Source: Pseudomonas mosselii (lineage in GTDB: Bacteria; Pseudomonadota; Gammaproteobacteria; Pseudomonadales; Pseudomonadaceae). Taken from it: 64,000 nucleotides of DNA. The position numbers and the translations under genes were made by a program. Positions 57,163-64,000 of this stretch are shown piece by piece. The notes beneath the pieces were generated by a model. That model made no database searches, was not told the origin of the DNA, and was given only the letters and a program-made list of their open reading frames with translations. The first letter of the stretch is position 1. Every line of letters starts with the position of its first letter. Location: positions 5,921,501-5,985,500 of the forward strand of contig NZ_CP081966.1 of the NCBI RefSeq assembly GCF_019823065.1. The letters are read 5' to 3'.

Positions 57163-60100
57163 AGGTGCTCCGGCAGGCTGAAACCGCTGAGCACTCGGCT
57201 GCGGAACGGGTTGAAAGCGCTGCTGGCACGCAGCTCGTAGGACACGCTGGCGCCATCGACGCGCAGGCGCAGGTTGAAGCGTTCCGGCGAGCTGCCGGCC
57301 ACCAGGTCGGACTGGTCGAGCAGGCGGAACCAGGCCCAGGGGCCTTCCACGGTCAGGCCGGAACGGCCGGTGGCCGAGGGCGGCGAGATCGACAGGCGCA
57401 CCACGCCGATGCTGTTGGGGTTCGGCCACTGCAACGCCACCGGCCGGCTCGGACCGTGGTCGTAGCTGACCTGCTGGCCATCGAGGTCGAGCAGGAACTG
57501 GGTGATGGTCGCGTCCATCGCCACCGGCTTGAGTTCGAAGCGCACGCCCGGCTGCACGCCGTTGCTGTTGCGGAAGAACGCATCACGAATGCTCGCCGCG
57601 CGCTGGAAGGTGTACAGCACATTGCTGTTGATCCCCAGCTTCTGCGCCGCGCCCGGCTGCCAGCTCCACGGCGTGCTCGAGGTGTTGACGTAGGGTTGCA
57701 GGTACTTGCGGAAGTAGTTGTCCATCACCCCGCCGACGCCGAAGAACAGGCCGAAGTCCTCCAGGGTGGCGTCCCGCGTGCTGCCGGCCACCAGCGGGTA
57801 GCGGCCGCTGAGGGACTGGCGGTAGACGTTCACCACCTCGCTGGTCCAGGCGGCATTGAGCTGGTTGCGCACGCCGCCCATGACGATGTTGTGGGTCGAC
57901 CCAAGCACCGACCCCACCAGGTTCTGCACCACCTTGGGCTGGCGCGCCGCCCCCAGGGCGACACGCTGCGCGGCGGCCTGGGCCTGGTTCTTGGCCTCGC
58001 CCAACAGCGCGTCACCGCTGGCGCCGACCATGGCGCTGACCTGCACGTACAGGGCATTGAGGTCGGTGAGCAGGCCATCGATGGCCGCAGGTTGTCCTTC
58101 GCCGGTTTCCACCAGCGCGGCCAGCTCGGCGAAGTGCGCGGTCACCGGGTCCACCTCACGGGCAGCCGGATTGTCGCTGGGCAGCGGCGCATCACCGAGC
58201 AGGCCGCCGAGGCGCTGGCGCAGCTGGTCGACACCGGCCTGCTCGGCCTTGGCCTGGACCTTGTCGAGGGTGCTCGGCTGCGCCAGGTTGGTCTCCTTGG
58301 CGACCGCCTGCAGCAGTTTCTTCATCGGCGAGGTCGGCCCGGACAGCACCCGCAGCACATCGGCGGCCTGGCCGACGCTGGTGATCGGCACGAAGTCCAG
58401 GTCGGTCAGCAGCGCATCCCAATGGCGGATGTAGTCCTGGTAGTACAGTTGCAGCACATCGTCGGCCAGGCGCTTGGCATCGCCCGATTCGCTGGCCTCG
58501 CGGCCCAGCACCCAGCGCTCCTCGGCCAAGGTCTCGCTGTGGGCCAGGCTGGCGGCGAGGAATGCCTTGCGGTAGCCCTCGACGGTGAAGATGCCCGGCA
58601 GCGGCTCGCTCAGCGGCTTGCCATTCTTGAAGCGGAACACCAGCGCGGCATCGCGGCCGGCGGCGTCGCTGACCCGGAAGTCGCCGACCCCGGTCGGCAG
58701 TTTCTGGCGTTTGACCCGGTCGTAGACGCGCTGGGCCACCGGCAGCTGTTGCAGCTGGCGACGGGTGTCGTCGATCAGGCGCTGGTCGAGACGGGCATTG
58801 GGCGGGCGCTTGTCGAACAGCGCCGCCAGGTGCTGCTCCAGGGCCTGGCGCAGGTCCGGCGCCAGGTCGCGGGGCAGGCTGCGTTCCCAGTCGAGGGTGA
58901 CCCAGGCCTTGATGAACTCGGCGTCGTAGTGTTCGCCGTCGGCCAGCATCAGGTAGGCCTTGAGCCCCTCGTAGAGGTAGTCGGACGGGCCGCCGGCATA
59001 CAGCTGCTCTTCGATGCGGGTGACCAGGCGCGGGGCGAAGATAGCGATCAGCAGCTTGCGGTAGACGCTGTCCGACTCACCTTCGAGCATGTCGCCCTGG
59101 TACAGACCGAAGCCTTCGGCCCAGCCGGGCGGATCCTCGGCCAGGCGGCGCACGCCGTTGAGCAACGGCAGGACGTCGACCACGTTGCGCTGGGCCGGGC
59201 TCAGTTCCTGCACGCTCTTGCCCAGTGGCTTGAGGCGGCCGTCGACCTCGGCGATGTATTGCTGGTTGGCGCGGTAGCTCAGGGTCCACAAGGTGCCGAC
59301 CACCAACACCAGGGCCACGCTCAGGGCCAGGGCACCGCGGGCGATCCACTTGCGCCGCTGCTCGACCTTGGGGTTGCTGCCAACCAGGCCGCGTTCGGCG
59401 AAGGCCACGGCGCTGAACAGCTTCTCGATGAAGTAGCTGCGCCCGGTGCCGTTCTGCCGCGCCAGGTGGGCACGGTCCAGGCCCATGCTCTGGGCCATGC
59501 TGCCGATCAGACGGTCGATGGGGCTGCCTTCCTGGGTGCCGCTGGTGAAGTACACGCCGCGCAGCAGCGCGCGTGCTTCGAAGGCGTTGGGCTTGAAGAT
59601 GCCGTCGAGGAAGGTCTTGAGATTGCCGCGCAAGGCAGCGAACTGCTGGACGAAGCCGTAGACCAGATCGCGCCGCGCCGGGTCGCGTTCCTGCTGCAGG
59701 CGTTCGACCAAGCGCTGGTTGAGGCGCTGTTCCAACAGGGCGAACTCGCTGCCGAACTGGGCCAGCGGGCCATCGCCGTGCTGGCCGTCATCCAGGGGGA
59801 AGGTCATGCCCCACACCTGGGCGCGCTCTTCCTTGCTCAGGTTGTCGAAGAACTCCATGAAGCCCGGCACCAGATCGAGCTTGGTCAGCATCAGGTAGAT
59901 CGGGAAACGCACGCCCAGCTGGCTGTACAACTCCTGGATGCGGGTGCGGATCGCCGCCGCGTGGGCGGCGCGCTCGGCGTCGCTGCCCAGCAGCAGGTCG
60001 GACAGGCTGATGGCGATGAAGGCGCCGTCGATGGGCCGGCGTGAACGCTGGCTCTTGAGCAGGTCGAGGAAGCCCAGCCAGGCCGCCTTGTCCACCTGGG

Positions 60101-60665
60101 CATGGCTGTCCTGGGTGGTGTAGCGGCCGGCGGTGTCCAGCAGCACGGCCTGGTCGGTGAACCACCAGTCGCAGTTGCGCGTGCCGCCCACGCCACGGAT
60201 GGCGCCCTCGCCCAGCTGCGCCGCCAGCGGGAAGTGCAGGCCGGAGTTGACCAGCGCGGTGGTCTTGCCCGAGCCGGGTGGGCCGATGATCACGTACCAC
60301 GGCAATTCGTACAGGTTGCGTCGCTCGTCACCGCCCAGGCGCGCCTTCTTCAGCAGCACCAGGGCCTCGTCCATGCGCTGGCGCAGGGTCGCCAGCTCTT
60401 CGGCGGTGGCAACGCCGGCAGGGTCCGGCGCGGTCTCGGCAGCCAGGCTCTGCATCACCTTGGCCGCCTGGCGCCGGGCCTGGACGATGCGCCACACGCG
60501 GTAGGCGATCCACACCGCGAACAGCAGGACGATCAGCACCAGGCGCGGCGCGGCCGGCACCAGCGCATCGAGCAGCGGACCGAGGAACCAGATGATCAGG
60601 CTGAGGGCGAGCAGGCCCAGCACCGGGACCACCCAGCGAATGACAAAACTGAAAAACGCCTTCAC
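57159..60665 (-). CDS. tssM: T6SS membrane-complex protein TssM (IcmF)
   Basis: The 1168-residue inner-membrane core of the secretion channel. Two N-terminal helices lie at about 10-30 and 41-56, then a cytoplasmic GTPase-like domain with an intact Walker A at 128-136 (GPPGSGKTTALVN). A third helix is near 450 (LALSVALVLVVGTLWTLS). The large periplasmic part ends in the TssJ-binding beta region. It pairs with TssL and TssJ. The start and stop overlap its tssL and tagF neighbours. Confidence 0.97.
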   Translation of the reverse strand: MKAFFSFVIRWVVPVLGLLALSLIIWFLGPLLDALVPAAPRLVLIVLLFAVWIAYRVWRIVQARRQAAKVMQSLAAETAPDPAGVATAEELATLRQRMDEALVLLKKARLGGDERRNLYELPWYVIIGPPGSGKTTALVNSGLHFPLAAQLGEGAIRGVGGTRNCDWWFTDQAVLLDTAGRYTTQDSHAQVDKAAWLGFLDLLKSQRSRRPIDGAFIAISLSDLLLGSDAERAAHAAAIRTRIQELYSQLGVRFPIYLMLTKLDLVPGFMEFFDNLSKEERAQVWGMTFPLDDGQHGDGPLAQFGSEFALLEQRLNQRLVERLQQERDPARRDLVYGFVQQFAALRGNLKTFLDGIFKPNAFEARALLRGVYFTSGTQEGSPIDRLIGSMAQSMGLDRAHLARQNGTGRSYFIEKLFSAVAFAERGLVGSNPKVEQRRKWIARGALALSVALVLVVGTLWTLSYRANQQYIAEVDGRLKPLGKSVQELSPAQRNVVDVLPLLNGVRRLAEDPPGWAEGFGLYQGDMLEGESDSVYRKLLIAIFAPRLVTRIEEQLYAGGPSDYLYEGLKAYLMLADGEHYDAEFIKAWVTLDWERSLPRDLAPDLRQALEQHLAALFDKRPPNARLDQRLIDDTRRQLQQLPVAQRVYDRVKRQKLPTGVGDFRVSDAAGRDAALVFRFKNGKPLSEPLPGIFTVEGYRKAFLAASLAHSETLAEERWVLGREASESGDAKRLADDVLQLYYQDYIRHWDALLTDLDFVPITSVGQAADVLRVLSGPTSPMKKLLQAVAKETNLAQPSTLDKVQAKAEQAGVDQLRQRLGGLLGDAPLPSDNPAAREVDPVTAHFAELAALVETGEGQPAAIDGLLTDLNALYVQVSAMVGASGDALLGEAKNQAQAAAQRVALGAARQPKVVQNLVGSVLGSTHNIVMGGVRNQLNAAWTSEVVNVYRQSLSGRYPLVAGSTRDATLEDFGLFFGVGGVMDNYFRKYLQPYVNTSSTPWSWQPGAAQKLGINSNVLYTFQRAASIRDAFFRNSNGVQPGVRFELKPVAMDATITQFLLDLDGQQVSYDHGPSRPVALQWPNPNSIGVVRLSISPPSATGRSGLTVEGPWAWFRLLDQSDLVAGSSPERFNLRLRVDGASVSYELRASSAFNPFRSRVLSGFSLPEHL

Positions 60666-61972
60666 TCGACGCCCTCCGCCAGAACGGTGATTTCAACCCG
60701 GCGATTCTTCGCCCGGCCCTGCGCGCTGTCGTTCGACGCCAGCGGCTCGGTGTCGCTCAGGCCCTGGGCACTGAAACGCCCAGGCTGGCCGGTGCGGGCG
60801 GCGAGCAGGTTCTTCACCTCCTCGGCACGGGCCTGGGACAACGCCCAGTTGGACGGGAAACGCAGCGTGGCGATGCGCTGGTTGTCGCTGTGGCCAGTGA
60901 CTTTGACGTTGCCCTTGACCTTGGCGACGGCGTCGGCAATGCGCAGCATCAACGGCTCGAAGTCACCCTTGATGCTGGCGCTGGCCGAGGCGAACAGCTC
61001 GTCGCCGCGGATGGTCACCACCGAGCGGTCCACCGCGTCCTCCACGGCGACCCGCCCGGCCTTGATGTCCTCGGCCAGGAAACCGGCCAGGCGCGGTCGC
61101 TCGACAGGTTTGGGCTGCACCACCGGACGGTCCATGGCCTGCACCGGGATCTCGCCCAGGGCATGGATGCCACGGAACACCGGCTCGGCGTCGGCGGCCA
61201 GTTTCAGGCGCAGGCCGAACAGCACCAGCAACAGCAACGCCAGGGCCAGGGCCAGGCCAACCCAGGGCGGCACGAACTGCGCCAGGCGATCACGGGTCAC
61301 GGTAACGCCGCGCCAGTGCGGCGACAGCTCGCGCTCGATATCGCCACGGGCGCTGCGGATGGTCGCGGCGGTGCGCTCGCGCAGGGCCTCGAGCTGAGCT
61401 CGGCCACCGTTCATCACCCGGTAGCGGCCTTCGAAACCAAGGCTGGTGCACAGGTACAACAGCTCCAGCAGGTGCAAGCGCTCACGCGGACTCTGCAGGC
61501 AGTGCTCCATCAGTTGGAACACCTTCTCGCCGCCCCAGGCCTCGTTGTGCACGGTGATCAGCAGGCTCTGCTTGCCCCAGTCGCTGGCGCTGCCCCACGG
61601 CGTGCTGAGCACGGCCTCGTCGAGCGCGGTGCACAGGGCGTAGCGCGCCAGCAGCACCTCGTTGCGCGCGACCCCGGCGGCCTCGGCGCGCTCCTCGAAC
61701 TGACGCAGGTAGGCCAGCAGCTGCGCTCGCAGGCTGGCAGGTGCCGGGTGGGCGATGGTGTTGCGCAAGCGGGTGAGCAACGCCAGCAGCGGGCCGGCCG
61801 CCTGCTCCAGCGGGTTCAAGCCCACCGCCTGGCCCGGCGCCAGTGGTTCGGCCGGCACGTTCAGTGGCGGCGCTGGCGGCGCCGATGCTGGCGTTGCCGG
61901 CTGCGGGCCACGGCCACCGGGGCGCGGCATGAACTGAGTGCGGTCATTGGCCAACGGATCGTCCGATTGCAT
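60662..61972 (-). CDS. tssL: T6SS membrane-complex protein TssL with OmpA-like domain
   Basis: A 436-residue DotU/TssL protein. A proline-rich N-terminus is followed by the cytoplasmic DotU domain (about 50-210, with ALCTALDEAVLSTPWG). One membrane helix is at 235-256. The C-terminal OmpA-type peptidoglycan-binding domain is at about 325-436 (VTGHSDNQRIATLRFP, GRAKNRRVEITVL). This extended form anchors the complex to murein without a separate TagL. It overlaps tssM by four bases. Confidence 0.97.
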   Translation of the reverse strand: MQSDDPLANDRTQFMPRPGGRGPQPATPASAPPAPPLNVPAEPLAPGQAVGLNPLEQAAGPLLALLTRLRNTIAHPAPASLRAQLLAYLRQFEERAEAAGVARNEVLLARYALCTALDEAVLSTPWGSASDWGKQSLLITVHNEAWGGEKVFQLMEHCLQSPRERLHLLELLYLCTSLGFEGRYRVMNGGRAQLEALRERTAATIRSARGDIERELSPHWRGVTVTRDRLAQFVPPWVGLALALALLLLVLFGLRLKLAADAEPVFRGIHALGEIPVQAMDRPVVQPKPVERPRLAGFLAEDIKAGRVAVEDAVDRSVVTIRGDELFASASASIKGDFEPLMLRIADAVAKVKGNVKVTGHSDNQRIATLRFPSNWALSQARAEEVKNLLAARTGQPGRFSAQGLSDTEPLASNDSAQGRAKNRRVEITVLAEGVE

Positions 61973-61978
61973 CGCGGC

Positions 61979-63313
61979 TTATCCTCGAATGGCCCAGAAG
62001 GCCAGGTTCAGGCCGGGGAACTCGCCGGCGACGTAGAAGGCGAAACCACCGGAATGCTGCAGCTGCTTCCAGTGTTCGCTGCCTCGGTCGAGCTCGAAAT
62101 AGGTGGAGCCGGCATGGAACGGAATCTGCCGTGGCGCCACCGGCAGCGGCAACAGGCCGATGCCCGGCAACTGCAGGTTGACCAGGTCGCGGATGTGCTC
62201 CACCGCGCCGATCTTGCTTTGCTGGCCGAAGCGGCTGCGCAGGGTCTCGCTGGGCACATCGGCGCGCACTACCAGGACGAAGCTGGCGCTGTCGAGCAGG
62301 CTGCGGTCGGCCAGCATGCCGACATGGATGCCGTAGGCCTTCTCGACCAGCGGGATGGCCACGGCCTTGCTGTCGATCAGCATCGACAGGGCCTCGCGCA
62401 GGGCGGCCAGCACGGGTGCAAAGGTGGCCGCCAGGTCGTCGTGTTGATACACCGGGTATGCCTCGGGGCGACGACCTTCGCGGGTGAAGGTGGCGAACTC
62501 GCCGGCCAGGGCCACCAGCTCGCTGTACAACCGCTCGGGGTGCAGCGGCGTCAGTTGGTTAAGGTGCTCGACCAGCGGTTGGGCGCGGTTGACCAGTTGC
62601 AGCAGCATGAAATCGGCGATCTCCGAGGCACCGCCGTTGGCCGAGGCCACCACGCGCCCGGCCAGGGCCTCGCCGCGCTGGTGCAGCAGGCCGAGCAGCT
62701 CGCCACGGAACCCCGACAGCAGGTTGCTGGCGGTTACGTCGAGCAGCGGCGGGATGTAGCCGTCATCCAGCACCAGGGCGCGGTCGGCGCGCTTTTCCCG
62801 GATGCGCACCACACCCAACGCGGCATAGTCGCTCAGGCCGTCCTCGGCGCGCAGCAGGCGCAGGGCGCGGCTGCCCAGGGCCAACGGCGCGCGGTTCTCG
62901 AACGGGGCGTTGTCGTCGCGGACCTCGCTGATACGGCTGACATAGCGCGCACCGTCAGGCGCTTCACCGTCGTCGACGGTATCGCGGGCACCGGCGCGCT
63001 TGAGCGGCAGGCCCAGGTAGATCACGCCATTGCGCAGGTCATCGGGTATCTCCAGCGGCGCGGGTGGCAGGTCGTCACGCGGGATGTCGAACGGCGTACC
63101 GTCCGGCAGCAGGCCACGGGCGCTGAGGATCGCCAGCTTACCCTGGGCCAGCAGGCCTTGGTCGACCAGCAGCTCGGAAAAGCCCCAGGCGGCGGCGTGG
63201 AGCGGCCGGCTGCGAGCATCGACGAAGTTCTCCAGGTAGCGGTCGTGTTGCTGGAAGTGCTGGGTGGTGATGAACATCCCTTCCGACCAGACCACGCGAT
63301 TGTTCCAGGACAT
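61979..63313 (-). CDS. tssK: T6SS baseplate adaptor TssK
   Basis: A 444-residue cytoplasmic protein that links the baseplate wedge to TssL and TssM. The family start is WNNRVVWSEGMFITTQHFQQHD, and the central block is LRLLRAEDGLSDYAALGVVRI. The C-terminal receptor-binding head includes FELDRGSEHWKQLQHSGGFA. Length is normal. Six bases separate it from tssL. Confidence 0.97.
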   Translation of the reverse strand: MSWNNRVVWSEGMFITTQHFQQHDRYLENFVDARSRPLHAAAWGFSELLVDQGLLAQGKLAILSARGLLPDGTPFDIPRDDLPPAPLEIPDDLRNGVIYLGLPLKRAGARDTVDDGEAPDGARYVSRISEVRDDNAPFENRAPLALGSRALRLLRAEDGLSDYAALGVVRIREKRADRALVLDDGYIPPLLDVTASNLLSGFRGELLGLLHQRGEALAGRVVASANGGASEIADFMLLQLVNRAQPLVEHLNQLTPLHPERLYSELVALAGEFATFTREGRRPEAYPVYQHDDLAATFAPVLAALREALSMLIDSKAVAIPLVEKAYGIHVGMLADRSLLDSASFVLVVRADVPSETLRSRFGQQSKIGAVEHIRDLVNLQLPGIGLLPLPVAPRQIPFHAGSTYFELDRGSEHWKQLQHSGGFAFYVAGEFPGLNLAFWAIRG

Positions 63314-63328
63314 GGGTTCTCCGATTGC

Positions 63329-63829
63329 CTAGCGGGCGGGCTCAGGTTGTGGGGTGGCCACGGCGCTGCGCACGGCGCGCACATCGAGGCTGATCTGATA
63401 GTCGCGGGGCGGAACCGGCAGCACGCTGCGCCACTGGGCCTGGTCAACCTCGCGGTAGCCGACCACCAGGCCGACCTGGCGCGTGGCCGGGTCGAGCGGA
63501 CGCTCAAGGCGCAGTTGCTCGCCCGGCTGGAGCAGGACCTCGTCCTGGTCGATCAGGTCGGCGGCCAGGGTCGCCTGGGCGCGTTCTGCCAATGCGAAAT
63601 AGTCGGCGCGGGCGAAGGCGGCGCTATTCTTCAACTCGTAGATGCGCACCCGCACCGGCGCGGGCGTGCCGCTGGCGCCGGGGTTGAGCCCGGCCGCGGC
63701 GCTGAAGTACAGGGTGATACCCGTGGCCGGCGGCGCCGCGTCGGTAACGGCGGGCTCGACCGGGCTGTCCTTGCTGCAGGCACTGAGCAGCACCATGGCC
63801 AGGGCTGCGATCAGTCTCGTTGCACTCAT
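63329..63829 (-). CDS. tssJ: T6SS outer-membrane lipoprotein TssJ
   Basis: A 166-residue lipoprotein and outer-membrane anchor of the TssJLM complex. The signal ends in the lipobox LLSAC with Cys18. The transthyretin-like beta domain includes GITLYFSAAAGLNPG, VRVRIYELKN and VGLVVGYREVDQAQWR. The ATG at 63829 is chosen; another in-frame ATG at 63841 would add four residues. It lies between tssK and the fha gene. Confidence 0.93.
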   Translation of the reverse strand: MSATRLIAALAMVLLSACSKDSPVEPAVTDAAPPATGITLYFSAAAGLNPGASGTPAPVRVRIYELKNSAAFARADYFALAERAQATLAADLIDQDEVLLQPGEQLRLERPLDPATRQVGLVVGYREVDQAQWRSVLPVPPRDYQISLDVRAVRSAVATPQPEPAR

Positions 63830-63878
63830 CCTCGTCCTCATGACGTTCTGTGTTCTTCCTGTGCTCCGGGCGTTGGCC

Positions 63879-64000
63879 TCAGGAGCGTTGCATGCGTTGG
63901 CTATGGGCCTCGTAGGCGCGGCTGAACTCGCGGCCGAACAGGTCCTGGAAGTCGTCTTCGGTTTCCCGGGAAATCTGGCTATAGAGCTCGGTGAACTGCT
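63879..64000 (-). CDS. tagH: T6SS FHA-domain protein TagH (Fha), C-terminal fragment
   Basis: Only the last 40 residues are inside the window. They read in part EDDFQDLFGREFSRAYEAH, the typical end of T6SS FHA proteins, and the position before tssJ matches the H1-type order. The complete protein should carry an N-terminal FHA domain and the threonine phosphorylated by PpkA. The frame is open to the window edge, and the stop is TGA at 63879. Confidence 0.75.
   Translation of the reverse strand, partial: QFTELYSQISRETEDDFQDLFGREFSRAYEAHSQRMQRS

Noticed and set aside
57165..63925. Long plus-strand open frames (57165-60044 and 60890-63925) opposite tssM, tssL, tssK and tssJ
   Set aside because: Repetitive Ala/Gly/Gln/His-rich antisense translations with no motif; the opposite-strand T6SS genes are unambiguous.

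Overview
The window is chromosomal DNA of a high-GC gammaproteobacterium, almost certainly Pseudomonas and most likely the P. putida group. The evidence is the gene order (priA-argS, pilT/yggS-proC-yggT, metXW-rdgB-hemW, thiSG-trmB, rpoH-ftsXEY, coaD, mutM, ilvD, pchP, folA), the protein sequences, and dispersed REP-type repeats with the cores GTGGGAGCGGGCTTGCCCC and TGTAGGAGCGGCCT. No rRNA, tRNA, CRISPR array, transposase or prophage gene was seen.

Bases 1-43907 are core housekeeping genes. They cover replication restart and Arg-tRNA charging (priA, argS); an envelope group (SPOR, TM2 and NlpC/P60 proteins); a PilT-type ATPase divergent from yggS-proC-yggT; a methionine/NTP-hygiene/heme-chaperone operon (metX-metW-DUF4426-rdgB-hemW-DUF3392); thiS-thiG-trmB; mtgA; rpoH-ftsX-ftsE-ftsY; a paired M16 peptidase operon with rsmD; a hydrolase and a sulfurtransferase. 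A TetR-controlled oxidoreductase cassette follows (tetR, calB-like aldehyde dehydrogenase, Tat-type small protein, GMC oxidoreductase). Then come coaD, a ferredoxin, ggt, mutM, an HDOD protein, rlmI, a DUF4153 membrane protein, ilvD, pchP, a cystine-type symporter and folA.

Bases 43974-46710 hold a coupled membrane-protein/GTPase pair (DUF2868-DUF3482).

Bases 46720-64000, all on the minus strand, hold the left half of a type VI secretion locus with the gene order of the P. aeruginosa H1-T6SS. Read in the direction of transcription, it runs tagH/fha (cut by the window end), tssJ, tssK, tssL, tssM, tagF, pppA, ppkA, tagT, tagS, tagR, tagQ. This is the membrane complex plus baseplate adaptor, together with the complete threonine-phosphorylation regulatory pathway: TagQRST sense, PpkA phosphorylates, PppA removes phosphate, Fha is the target and TagF represses. 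Sheath, Hcp, ClpV, remaining baseplate and VgrG genes are not in the window and presumably lie beyond the right edge.

The most interesting item sits just downstream of tagQ. It is a two-gene unit (48038-46720) with a one-base stop/start overlap: a 300-residue protein with glycine-rich hydrophobic segments and no signal peptide, then a 138-residue four-helix membrane protein. The layout and topology fit a pore-forming T6SS effector with its inner-membrane immunity protein. Other notable items are a REP element read in frame inside tagF, a perfect 16-bp palindrome between tetR and calB, and two inverted repeats between the TM2 and NlpC genes.
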